Source of the DNA: Thalassospira lucentensis
Lineage (GTDB): Bacteria > Pseudomonadota > Alphaproteobacteria > Rhodospirillales > Thalassospiraceae
Length of the DNA stretch: 64,000 nt
Assembly: GCF_032921865.1 (NCBI RefSeq)
Contig: NZ_CP136684.1
Span: 1,408,501-1,472,500 of the forward strand
Direction: 5' to 3'
Part shown: in pieces, positions 8,117 through 16,167 of the stretch
How the letters are laid out: the number at the start of each line of letters is the position of its first letter
Numbering within the stretch: the first letter of the stretch is position 1
Position numbers and translations under genes: made by a program
Notes under the pieces: model-generated
The model's input: only the letters and a program-made list of their open reading frames with translations
Told to the model about the DNA's origin: nothing
Database searches by the model: none

Positions 8117-9526
8117 TTACGCTTGATTTGGTGCCAATCGGAAACGCACCGAGAAAATCGCACCACTGTGATCTTCCGGTTCATCAAGCCGGATGCGTGT
8201 ATCGTGGCGCAATGCGATTTCGCGCACGATCGAGAGGCCAAGGCCGCATCCGTCTTCCCCACCATCCGACACACGATAAAAGCGTTCGAACACATGTTTG
8301 CGATGTTCAAGCGCAATACCCGGCCCGTCATCTTCGACCACCAGTTTGACGAATGATGTATTGTCCGCCTCGGGTGTTAATCGCACGGTAACGGAACTGC
8401 CTTCGGGGCAATAGGTCAGCGCATTGTGGATCAGGTTCTTCAGCAATTCCTCGATCAGAGTCGCATCCCCCATGATCAAAGCCTCTCCGTCCAGCCCCTC
8501 ATAGCCAAGATCAATACCGCGCTCTATCGCAGCGGGGACCTTGCTGCCCGTAACCGTCCGGGTGATCTCGCCCAGGTCAATACGGGCAAAGGGACGTCCG
8601 GCCAAACCTTCGGGTGCGGACCGCGCGGATGTCAGCAACTGGTTGGCAAGATGAGAAGTCTGACGCGTCGATGCTGCAAGCTTTTCCATGACATCATGCA
8701 GCTTTTCCGGATCCTTTTCACGTAGTCCCAACTCTGCCTGGGTACGCAACGCCGCCAACGGAGTGCGCAGCTGATGTGCGGCATCTGCGGTAAACCGCTG
8801 CATGGTCGAAAGCGTATTTTCCAAGCGTTTCAGCAAATGGTTGATCGCGCCGACAAGATGGCGCACTTCGGTTGGGACATCATGCAGAATGGGTCTCAGG
8901 TCCGAGGGTGACCTACGGTTAAGGGCTTCTTCCAGCCGCGCCAACGGTTTAAGCCCCTGCCCGATCCCGAACCAGACAATAAGGGCGGCAATCAGGATAA
9001 GACCGAATTGCCGGACTGCCGCACGGGCCAGAATATCTTCGCTCAGGCTTTCGCGTGTTCCCGTGGTTTCGGCGACCAAAACGTGAAAACGTGTCGCCAT
9101 TCTTGCGCTGGCCACATAACGCGACAACGCGCCAATCCGCACCCGTTCGCCGTTATATTCCGCATCATAAAACACCGGCTCTTCCAGAAGCGGCATCAGT
9201 TCTTCGGGAACCGGTGGCAGTTCTTCGTAACCGGTAATGAATTCGCCCTGTGCTGTACTGACCTGATAGAAGACCCGATCCTGCGCAGAACTGGTCAGCA
9301 TCTCGAGGGCGACATAAGGTACGTCGACCTCAATCTGCCCACCTATCAGGACCACACGATCCGCAATCGCAAGCGCGGAACTCAGAAGCGCACGGTCAAA
9401 GGCCTGATTGGCAGAATGCACCGCGTTGCTGCGGACCTCGAACAGCATCAGTGAACTGATCAAAAGTAGCGGGATCAAAAGCCAGATCAGCAAGCGCCGG
9501 CGAAGGGATGCGTTGCGCCATTTCAT
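8117..9526 (-). CDS. tctE: Sensor histidine kinase, TctE type
   Basis: A 469-residue inner-membrane kinase. TM1 is about residues 10-28 and TM2 about 172-190, with a roughly 140-residue periplasmic domain of the two-component sensor N-terminal family (2CSK_N) known from TctE. A HAMP-like linker precedes the H-box with His251 (FTADAAHQLRTPLAAL), N-box (LLKNLIHNALTYCP), G1 (VEDDGPGI) and G2 (GCGLGLSIV). TctE senses tricarboxylates in Salmonella. The gene overlaps the regulator gene by 4 bp. Given tctCBA nearby, carboxylate sensing is likely, but the ligand is not shown by sequence. Confidence 0.88.
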   Translation of the reverse strand: MKWRNASLRRRLLIWLLIPLLLISSLMLFEVRSNAVHSANQAFDRALLSSALAIADRVVLIGGQIEVDVPYVALEMLTSSAQDRVFYQVSTAQGEFITGYEELPPVPEELMPLLEEPVFYDAEYNGERVRIGALSRYVASARMATRFHVLVAETTGTRESLSEDILARAAVRQFGLILIAALIVWFGIGQGLKPLARLEEALNRRSPSDLRPILHDVPTEVRHLVGAINHLLKRLENTLSTMQRFTADAAHQLRTPLAALRTQAELGLREKDPEKLHDVMEKLAASTRQTSHLANQLLTSARSAPEGLAGRPFARIDLGEITRTVTGSKVPAAIERGIDLGYEGLDGEALIMGDATLIEELLKNLIHNALTYCPEGSSVTVRLTPEADNTSFVKLVVEDDGPGIALEHRKHVFERFYRVSDGGEDGCGLGLSIVREIALRHDTRIRLDEPEDHSGAIFSVRFRLAPNQA

Positions 9527-10188
9527 GTTTTTTTCAACAGGTAACCAAGACCGCGGACAGTCTGGATTTTGATATCTGCCGTTTCGACACGTTTACGCAA
9601 TCGACTGATGTAAAGTTCTACCGCATTTGCACTGATGTCGTCCTCGAACCCGGCAAGCTGGTCGGTGATCTGTTCCTTGGACAATACATGCCCAAGCCGC
9701 AAAAGCAGAATTTCAAGGATATTCAGTTCACGGCGCGGAATTTCGATATCCTCGCCATCAATCATCGCGCGGCGGGCAACAGTATCATATGTCAGGCGTC
9801 CACAGGTGATCCGGGTATTATGCGTCCCCGAATGACGGCGCATCAGGGCACGCACGCGTGCCTCAAGCTCGACCAGTTCAAACGGCTTTGCCAGATAATC
9901 GTCTGCACCAAGGTCAAGTCCTCGAACACGGTCATCAATATCGTTGCGTGCCGTCAGGATAAGAACAGCACTTTCCGATCCGCGATGGCGCAATCGACGC
10001 AGGATTTCGAGACCATCCATCCGAGGGAGATTAAGGTCCAGCACGACAAGGCCGTATTCCTGGGTACGCAGAATTTCATCGGCCTCTTCGCCATCAGAAA
10101 TCACATCAACCGCATAGCCCGCCTGCTGCAAAGAGCGGGCGATGCCATCAGCAAGTGCTGCGTGATCTTCTACGACAAGGACTCTCAT
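9523..10188 (-). CDS. tctD: OmpR-family response regulator, TctD type
   Basis: 221 residues: receiver domain with Asp51 (VLDLNLPRMDGL), the switch region (LILTARNDIDDRVRGLDLGADDYLAKPFE), and a winged-helix OmpR/PhoB DNA-binding domain ending in 'RLRKRVETADIKIQTVRGLGYLL'. It is transcribed first in the tctDE pair, with the ATGA junction implying translational coupling. It is divergent from a periplasmic binding protein gene (154 bp between the starts), which is a probable target along with the tct transporter genes. Confidence 0.9.
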   Translation of the reverse strand: MRVLVVEDHAALADGIARSLQQAGYAVDVISDGEEADEILRTQEYGLVVLDLNLPRMDGLEILRRLRHRGSESAVLILTARNDIDDRVRGLDLGADDYLAKPFELVELEARVRALMRRHSGTHNTRITCGRLTYDTVARRAMIDGEDIEIPRRELNILEILLLRLGHVLSKEQITDQLAGFEDDISANAVELYISRLRKRVETADIKIQTVRGLGYLLKKT

Positions 10189-10342
10189 TGTGTCGGGTCA
10201 GGTCCCCTGTTAAACCAGAATGGTCTGGTGCATATTGCCCCAAGAACATGAATTTTCCAGATTTTGCCGGATCGGGAAAGCCTCGATATCACTATCCGGC
10301 GACACGCCTGCGAGTAATTCAATAAGTGAGGGTCTGTAAGCG

Positions 10343-11464
10343 ATGAACCTGCGCAGTACTATCATTATTGCAGTTTTCTGCGCAGCAATTTTCCGCGTTT
10401 TGCCGGCATCTGCCGAGCTTTTCATCTTTCCCGCGCTGCAAAACACCACCCCGGGCGACCCCGAACAGCTTCTGTTGTCGGAAAGTCGAACCGTCGTCAT
10501 TTACGGATCGGCCGATATCGAAGCATTTCGCCCCGCCATTGACGGATTTCAGCAAAGCAACCCGGAAATCCGCGTCGAATATCATCAGCTGCAAACACTG
10601 GAGATGTATCACCAGACTCTTGCCGAACGCGAAGCAGGAGAACCAAACGCCGATCTGGTGATCAGTTCGTCAATGGATTTGCAGATGAAGCTCGCGAATG
10701 ACGGTTATGCCTTTTCGCATCAAAGCGATCAGACACGCGCATTGCCAAACTGGGCCCGCTGGCGCAACGAAGCATTTGCGGTAACACAAGAACCGGCCGT
10801 AATGGCGTATAACCGCAAATACTTTCGCGAAAACAATCTTGAACCGCCGCGCACACGTAACGATTTCATTAGGCTTCTGAACGATCACGATGATCTGCTC
10901 AGCGAGAAGGTCACAACCTATGACATTGAACGCAGCGGTGTTGGCTTCCTGTTTCTGGCACGCGATGAACGGTTCTTTTCCGGGATATGGGACTTTGTCC
11001 GCACGTTGGGTCAGGCGAAGGTAAAGCTCTATTCCAATACGTCGCCAATGCTTGAGAAAATAGCCGATGGCCAATTGGTACTGGGATACAATTTGCTGGG
11101 ATCGTACGCGGAAACATTCAGTCACCGGAACCCCAATCTCGGCGTAATCCTGCCCGATGATTTCATCGTTGTTTATTCCCGGATTGCCATCATTCCACGC
11201 GGGGCGCGCAATCCGGAACTGGGTGGCAGGTTCCTTGATTATATCCTGTCGATTGAAGGCCAGAGCATCCTGCAGGACGAAGGCAATTTCAACCCCGTCC
11301 GTCCCGATGTCCCGCCCAGCCCGTTCTCGTCGCTAATTTTTGATCGTTACGGCGAACGGGTCCGGTCATTCCCCGTGGGACCCGGGCTTCTGGTTTATCT
11401 GGATCAGGCAAAACGCCAGCGGTTTTTAAGCCGCTGGCAGGATGCGCTACTTAATCGCCGTTAA
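10343..11464 (+). CDS. Orphan extracellular solute-binding protein (ABC type)
   Basis: 373 residues with a signal peptide (about 1-24, 'AAIFRVLPASAE') and a family-1/iron-type binding-protein fold: 'VVIYGSADIEAFRPAIDGFQQSNPEIRVEYHQL', 'ADLVISSSMDLQMKLANDGYA', 'AVMAYNRKYF', 'LVLGYNLLGSYAE', 'IIPRGARNPELGGRFLDYIL'. No ABC permease or ATPase lies nearby. It is divergent from tctDE, a layout that fits a periplasmic co-sensor feeding TctE rather than a transport component (inference). Its 3' end overlaps the convergent citryl-CoA-lyase-like gene by 14 bp. Confidence 0.82.
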   Translation: MNLRSTIIIAVFCAAIFRVLPASAELFIFPALQNTTPGDPEQLLLSESRTVVIYGSADIEAFRPAIDGFQQSNPEIRVEYHQLQTLEMYHQTLAEREAGEPNADLVISSSMDLQMKLANDGYAFSHQSDQTRALPNWARWRNEAFAVTQEPAVMAYNRKYFRENNLEPPRTRNDFIRLLNDHDDLLSEKVTTYDIERSGVGFLFLARDERFFSGIWDFVRTLGQAKVKLYSNTSPMLEKIADGQLVLGYNLLGSYAETFSHRNPNLGVILPDDFIVVYSRIAIIPRGARNPELGGRFLDYILSIEGQSILQDEGNFNPVRPDVPPSPFSSLIFDRYGERVRSFPVGPGLLVYLDQAKRQRFLSRWQDALLNRR

Positions 11465-12299
11465 GGTCTGATGGCACCGGGCGGCGTTCCGGCCCGTCAT
11501 AATTCCAGATCAGACGTCGCGGAATTGGTCCCTTGTTGCGGCCCCCCTGATTGGTTTGCTCCCACGCATGGGCAAGTATCCCAACCGACCGTGACAGGCA
11601 GAACAAACCACGCGCCAGCGGTGCGGCAAATCCTAGTTCGGCATATATCACTGCCGTCGCACCATCGATATTCATCGGGATACGTTTACCTTTGCGGGTC
11701 AGAAGGGTTTCTTCTATCTGGCTGGCAATCTGTCCAAAACGCCCGGAAACAATCCCATCGGCAGCCGCCTTTTCAACAAGCGACAATAAACGCGGTGCAC
11801 GCGGGTCAAGCGGATGGAAACGATGACCAAATCCCGGAATATGTTTGCCATGTTCGGCAATCTGATGGTCCAGCCCTGCTGCTGTCGCATCGACAAGGTT
11901 TTGGCCCCCATCCATGCGCGCCACAATATCATGATAAAGCGCAACAGCCTGTTCACCCGCCCCACCATGGACATCGCCCAATACGTTGACCGCACTGGCC
12001 ATGGCATTATTCAAACCAACCCCGCAGGTCGCAGCCATCCGCGCGATTGCAATGCTTGGTGCCTGCGGACCGTGATCGACTGCCGCAACAAGGGCCGCCT
12101 CAAGCAAGGCTGCCTGCCCCTTTGATGGCAACTCACCGCGCGTCATAAGCCAGATCATCCCAGGAAAACTGATATTGCCAATCAGGTCCTGAATGGCGTA
12201 GCCGCCATAATGTATTTTGCCCGGTTCCATATCGATGATGGATGTTTTCCACCAGTCGCTGACTTCGTTTTCAATGTCTTTTGCAGTTTTGTCGCTCAT
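11451..12299 (-). CDS. Citryl-CoA lyase-like protein (citrate synthase superfamily)
   Basis: 282 residues, shorter than citrate synthase (about 430) and like stand-alone citryl-CoA lyases. All three citrate-synthase-type catalytic residues are present: His111 (GDVHGGAGE), His159 (IPGFGHRFHPLDPRAPR) and Asp212 (MNIDGATA). The family cleaves citryl-CoA to acetyl-CoA and oxaloacetate, and some members may act on related acyl-CoAs. The start overlaps the stop of the CoA-transferase gene by 4 bp, so the two are translationally coupled. The pair suggests activation of a di- or tricarboxylate to its CoA thioester, then cleavage; the substrate is inferred from the nearby TTT transporter. Confidence 0.85.
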   Translation of the reverse strand: MSDKTAKDIENEVSDWWKTSIIDMEPGKIHYGGYAIQDLIGNISFPGMIWLMTRGELPSKGQAALLEAALVAAVDHGPQAPSIAIARMAATCGVGLNNAMASAVNVLGDVHGGAGEQAVALYHDIVARMDGGQNLVDATAAGLDHQIAEHGKHIPGFGHRFHPLDPRAPRLLSLVEKAAADGIVSGRFGQIASQIEETLLTRKGKRIPMNIDGATAVIYAELGFAAPLARGLFCLSRSVGILAHAWEQTNQGGRNKGPIPRRLIWNYDGPERRPVPSDLNGD

Positions 12300-13513
12300 A
12301 GCACGCCCTCGGCTTTCAAGGTGGCGACCTCCTCGGCAGACATGCCAAGGGCGGCCAGAATAGTTTCGTTATCCTGTCCCAGAACCGGTGGCGGCGCATC
12401 AACCGACGGCGCATCACCATTCATCTTGATGCCTGTACGAAGAATACGGATATCGCGCTCCGCACCCGGCACGTCCGTAAAGTCGGCCAACATGCCGCGA
12501 TCGGCAATCTGCGGCAGCGAAAGAACCTGTGGCACGGTCAAGACCGCCCCGGCGGGTACGCCGACAGCGTTGAATTCGGATACCCAGTGATCTGTCGTCT
12601 GGGTGACGAGCGCATCTTCAAGCAGATCGCTCAATTCCCGGCGATGCGACAGGCGTTCTGTCCGGGTTACAAAACGCGGGTCAACTTTCAGGTCTGGCAA
12701 ATCCAGAACATCGCAAACCGCTTCAAACTGTTCCTGTTTGTTGGCCGCAATATTGATCTTGCCATCCTGTGTGCGGAACGTACCCGATGGCGAGGATGTG
12801 AAATTGTCGTTGCCGTTTGCAGTCGGCTGCTTCCCGGCAATGAGGAAGTTCGATACCACCCAGCCCATGGTCGCAATCACGGATTCCAGCATCGAAATAT
12901 CGATGAAACTGCCTTTACCTTCGTTGCTCCCCATTGCACGTCCGGCAATTGCTGCGGTGATTGCGTATGCAGCCGTCAAACCGCCAATGGTATCCGCGAC
13001 CGGGTATCCAACACGGTAGGTTTCCCGGTCTTCCTCGCCAGTGATCGTCATAATGCCCGAAAGCCCCTGCACAATCTGGTCATAGGCAGGCAGTTTTTTC
13101 ATCGGGCCGGTCTGCCCGAAGCCTGAAATCGCACAATAGATCAGCGCAGGGTTAACTTTTGACAGGATATCATAGCCAAGCTCAAGCCGGTCCATCACGC
13201 CGGGTCGGAAATTTTCGACAACCACATCGGCATTCCTGACCATCTTTTTGAGGATTTCCTTCCCGCGCGGGTCCTTAAGGTTCAGCGTCACAGACCGCTT
13301 TCCGGCATTCTGTGCCATGAACGAAACACCCATCAGCTTTTCGTTCAGCCCCTGATCCGCCCCAAGTTGACGCGCCAGATCGCCGCGCCCCGGTGCTTCG
13401 ACCTTGATAACATCCGCCCCCAGATGGGCCAGTTGATGGCAGCAAAACGGACCAGCCAAAACGTTGGTCAGGTCCAAAACGGTAATACCGGCAAGTGGTT
13501 TGGTCGTATCCAT
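12296..13513 (-). CDS. CaiB/BaiF (family III) CoA transferase
   Basis: 405 residues with family III hallmarks: 'LAGITVLDLTNVLAGPF', 'LGADVIKVEAPGRGD', 'NAGKRSVTLNLKDPRG', 'VVVENFRPGVMDRLELGY' and the catalytic Asp174 in 'PVADTIGG'. These enzymes move CoA between carboxylic acids through an aspartyl thioester. It is the first gene of a two-gene operon with the citryl-CoA-lyase-like protein and is divergent from an IclR regulator. Likely role: charging an imported carboxylate with CoA, perhaps from succinyl-CoA. Donor and acceptor cannot be fixed from sequence. Confidence 0.88.
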   Translation of the reverse strand: MDTTKPLAGITVLDLTNVLAGPFCCHQLAHLGADVIKVEAPGRGDLARQLGADQGLNEKLMGVSFMAQNAGKRSVTLNLKDPRGKEILKKMVRNADVVVENFRPGVMDRLELGYDILSKVNPALIYCAISGFGQTGPMKKLPAYDQIVQGLSGIMTITGEEDRETYRVGYPVADTIGGLTAAYAITAAIAGRAMGSNEGKGSFIDISMLESVIATMGWVVSNFLIAGKQPTANGNDNFTSSPSGTFRTQDGKINIAANKQEQFEAVCDVLDLPDLKVDPRFVTRTERLSHRRELSDLLEDALVTQTTDHWVSEFNAVGVPAGAVLTVPQVLSLPQIADRGMLADFTDVPGAERDIRILRTGIKMNGDAPSVDAPPPVLGQDNETILAALGMSAEEVATLKAEGVL

Positions 13514-13537
13514 GACATTTCCTTAAATTCTGTCTGG

Positions 13538-13567
13538 TAGAATTTTGTTCTATTATATAGAATTTTG
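13538..13567. promoter_or_regulatory. Candidate IclR operator: palindrome plus direct repeat
   Basis: TAGAATTTTGTTCTA (13538-13552) is an inverted repeat with 5-bp arms, similar in size to known IclR-family operators. Its first ten bases, TAGAATTTTG, recur at 13558-13567, exactly 20 bp (two helical turns) away. The block starts 25 bp before the CoA-transferase ATG and 66 bp before the IclR ATG on the other side, well placed for control of both genes. Confidence 0.55.
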
Positions 13568-13632
13568 ACCAATCCCAAAATGCCCAATAACGACATCCCG
13601 GGCGGAACAGTCACACGGGAATTCAATTTATT

Positions 13633-14313
13633 ATGTCAGAACAAAATGTTAGCGCAGTTGAACGCGCCCTGATCATCCTTGATGCCTTTACCGATCGTGA
13701 TGCCGATCTGTCGCTTAAGGATCTTTCGGAACGCACGGGCATGTATAAAAGCACCATCACCCGACTGGCCGGAACATTAGAGTCGCGGGGGTTTCTGGCA
13801 ATATCAGGACGCGGGCGCTATCGGCTGGGGCCCGCATTGTGGCGTCTGGGGTCGATTTATCGTCGATCATTTCGCATGGATGATGTCGTGCGCCCGCATC
13901 TGACAGCCCTTGTCTTAGCCAGCGGCGAAACCGCATCTTTTTATGTGCCCGAAGGCGAAAACCGTTTGTGCCTGTTTCGCGAAAATTCCCCTAGCAGTCT
14001 GCGCCATCATCTGGAAGAAGGCGCGATACTTCCTTGTGACCGTGGTGCGGCCGGGCACGTGATCCGCGCATGGGGGGACGGCGTTGATGATCGTGCGATT
14101 GATGTTCTTGATGCCGGATTTGCCCAAAGTGAAGGCGAACGTGACCCGGACATATCGGCAATCGCCGTTCCCGTACTGGACCGGCAAAACCGGCTTCTTG
14201 GTGTATTGACCCTGTCAGGACCGCTTAGCCGGTTCAATCAATTGAAACGTGACGAAGCCCTGTTTTTCCTTAAGAAACATGCACTTGATTGCGGGCGGAC
14301 ATTATCGGCGTAA
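13633..14313 (+). CDS. IclR family transcriptional regulator
   Basis: 226 residues. The N-terminal winged helix (about 5-70: 'AVERALIILDAF', 'LSLKDLSERTGMYKSTITRLAGTLESRGFL') precedes the IclR effector domain ('YRLGPALWRLGSIY', 'GAAGHVIRAW', 'DISAIAVPVLDRQNRLLGVLTLSGP'). It is divergent from the CoA transferase operon, which it very probably controls, and may also act on tctCBA downstream on the same strand (326 bp gap). Confidence 0.9.
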   Translation: MSEQNVSAVERALIILDAFTDRDADLSLKDLSERTGMYKSTITRLAGTLESRGFLAISGRGRYRLGPALWRLGSIYRRSFRMDDVVRPHLTALVLASGETASFYVPEGENRLCLFRENSPSSLRHHLEEGAILPCDRGAAGHVIRAWGDGVDDRAIDVLDAGFAQSEGERDPDISAIAVPVLDRQNRLLGVLTLSGPLSRFNQLKRDEALFFLKKHALDCGRTLSA

Positions 14314-14639
14314 ATGATTTTCACCAGCGGTCTTTGCCTCACCATCATAAATGCTGTGAACTTTTTTCACTCTGTTTGGTGCAATGACAGGTTGGTGACA
14401 GGTTTGCCTGTTACCGTCTCGCGGCTGCCGATCCGTCAGATCGTTTGGTCTGGCTTAAGGATAATCAAAAAGGATCATCGGCAAGGGAGGCCTTCAGCTG
14501 TTTGTTGTCATGGGGTACCGGCATGTCGCCGGAATGCAAGCGCAGCCAGACCTTCATTGCAGATGCCTTGTCCTGAATTGATCGGCCTGCCGCCGTTCGG
14601 CGGCTCAGGAAGGTTTTTGTGTCTGGAGGAGACAACACA
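14314..14639 (+). other. Leader/promoter region of the first tctCBA operon
   Basis: 326 bp with no convincing gene. It holds GCCTCACCAT at 14336-14345, a motif seen in three other promoter regions of this island, and a small GCCGCC/GGCGGC hairpin (14589-14604) followed by GGTTTTTG just before the GGAGGAG ribosome site of tctC. The hairpin could be a leader structure. Nothing else clear was seen. Confidence 0.4.
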
Positions 14640-15638
14640 ATGAAGAAGCTGACGATGTTTTCGCGTCGCGGATTCCTGGCAGCGGCCACCGCTGTTGCCG
14701 TTTCAACTGCTGCTTTTGGTGCCTTTGATGCCAAAGCACAGGAATTTAACGATATTCACTTCATCGTTCCGGGTGGTGCCGGCGGTGGCTGGGACAGCAC
14801 CGCACGCGGTACTGGTGAAGCCCTGACCAAAGCTGGTCTGGTTGGCACCGCGTCCTACGAAAACCTTTCGGGCGGCGGCGGCGGTAAAGCCATTGCATAC
14901 ATGATCGAAGCAGCTGATCGCCTCGACAACACCCTGATGGTCAACTCGACCCCGATTATCGTCCGTTCACTGACCGGCGTATTCCCGCAGTCTTTCCGTG
15001 ACCTGACCCCGATTGCCGGTGTTGTCGCGGAATACGCTGCTTTCGGCGTTCCAGCCGACAGCCCCTACAAATCCTTCACCGATGTTGTCGAAGCGATCAA
15101 AGCTGATCCGAACTCAGTGAAATTCGGTGGCGGCTCGGTTCGTGGTGGTATGGACCATATCGTTGCTGCATATGCTGTCCAGAAAGGCGGCGGCGATGCC
15201 AAACAGGTAAAATACATTCCCTACGATGCGGGCGGGAAAGCGATTGCCGGTCTTCTGTCGGGTGAAACCGAAGTCATTTCAACCGGCCTTGGCGAACTGC
15301 TTGAACTGCACAAAGCGGGTCAGATTCGTATCCTCGCCGTGACCTCGACCGACCGTATCGAAGCTGCTCCGGACGTCCCGTCACTGGGTGAGCTCGGCAT
15401 TGACGCAGAATTCGTCAACTGGCGCGGCTATTTCGGTTCCCCGGCTCTTTCGGCTGAAAAGGCAGATGCCTATGCCAAACTGCTGAAGGACCTGCAGGCG
15501 ACCGAAGAATGGGAAACCGTTCGTAAACGTAACGGCTGGGAAAAGTTCTACAAGCCGCGCGCTGAATTCTCCTCCTTCATGGAAAATCAGGAGAAAATGG
15601 TCGGCGACCTGATGCGTGAACTTGGCTTCCTGAAATAA
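14640..15638 (+). CDS. tctC: TTT transporter periplasmic binding protein
   Basis: 332 residues. A twin-arginine-like N-terminus (FSRRGFLAAATAVAVSTAAFGA) ends at a DAKAQ site, followed by the TctC fold: 'HFIVPGGAGGGWDSTARGTGEALTKAG', 'SYENLSGGGGGKA', 'VPADSPYKSFTDVVEAIK', 'YIPYDAGGKAIAGLLSGE'. TctC proteins capture tri- or dicarboxylates for sodium- or proton-driven uptake by TctAB. GGAGGAG lies 8 bp before the ATG at 14640, ruling out the in-frame ATG at 14619. First gene of a five-gene run (tctC-tctB-tctA-MCP-abrB). Confidence 0.93.
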   Translation: MKKLTMFSRRGFLAAATAVAVSTAAFGAFDAKAQEFNDIHFIVPGGAGGGWDSTARGTGEALTKAGLVGTASYENLSGGGGGKAIAYMIEAADRLDNTLMVNSTPIIVRSLTGVFPQSFRDLTPIAGVVAEYAAFGVPADSPYKSFTDVVEAIKADPNSVKFGGGSVRGGMDHIVAAYAVQKGGGDAKQVKYIPYDAGGKAIAGLLSGETEVISTGLGELLELHKAGQIRILAVTSTDRIEAAPDVPSLGELGIDAEFVNWRGYFGSPALSAEKADAYAKLLKDLQATEEWETVRKRNGWEKFYKPRAEFSSFMENQEKMVGDLMRELGFLK

Positions 15639-15683
15639 GCCTTTCCGAACAGCAATAAAAAGATCTCTAAAGGAAACCACGCC

Positions 15684-16157
15684 ATGTCCATCAATCGTGA
15701 CAAATTCGGCGCAATGCTCTTTCTGTGTCTCGCGCTGATCTATGGCTATTATGTCGGCGATATCCCGCTTTTGTTCGGTGACGAAGATGCCCCGTTCAAT
15801 GCCCGGACCCTCCCAAATGCCATAGCATGGGTGATGGGCGTGGTTTCCTTCGCACAACTGGTACTGCCGGCCAATCGAGAGGCCGGCAGCCTCCTTGCCG
15901 CGTTCCGTGGCATGAAATGGAAACCGGTCATCACGCTTGCAGCACTGATGATCTTCTATGGCCTGACCATTCGCTATCTCGGCTTCCTGATCTCGACCAC
16001 CATCTTCCTGATGGGCGGGTTTGCCGTTCTTGGCGAACGCCGCATCAAGGTTCTGATCGGTGCAGCCGTACCTGTCGTCTTCGTATTCTGGTTCCTGCTG
16101 TCCCAGTTGATGGGGATTTATCTGGCGCCGGGCGACATCTTCGAAATGCTGGGCTAG
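15684..16157 (+). CDS. tctB: TTT transporter small membrane subunit
   Basis: 157 residues with four predicted membrane helices, the TctB size and pattern: a first helix at the N-terminus, a loop, then 'VITLAALMIFYGLTIRYLGFLISTTIFLMGGFAVLGERR', the conserved paired helices, and a final 'VVFVFWFLLSQLMGIYLAPG'. AAAGGAAA precedes the ATG. It lies 45 bp after tctC and 10 bp before tctA. Confidence 0.9.
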   Translation: MSINRDKFGAMLFLCLALIYGYYVGDIPLLFGDEDAPFNARTLPNAIAWVMGVVSFAQLVLPANREAGSLLAAFRGMKWKPVITLAALMIFYGLTIRYLGFLISTTIFLMGGFAVLGERRIKVLIGAAVPVVFVFWFLLSQLMGIYLAPGDIFEMLG

Positions 16158-16167
16158 GGCGAAAAAA

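Noticed and set aside
14392..14407. TTGG-TGAC...TTTGC as a sigma-54 promoter before tctC-1
   Set aside because: The GG/GC spacing is right, but the -24 element matches only TGG, it is about 230 bp from the gene, and no activator of the sigma-54 class lies nearby.
14314..14643. 109-codon frame between iclR and tctC
   Set aside because: No family resemblance; overlaps the ribosome site and start of tctC.
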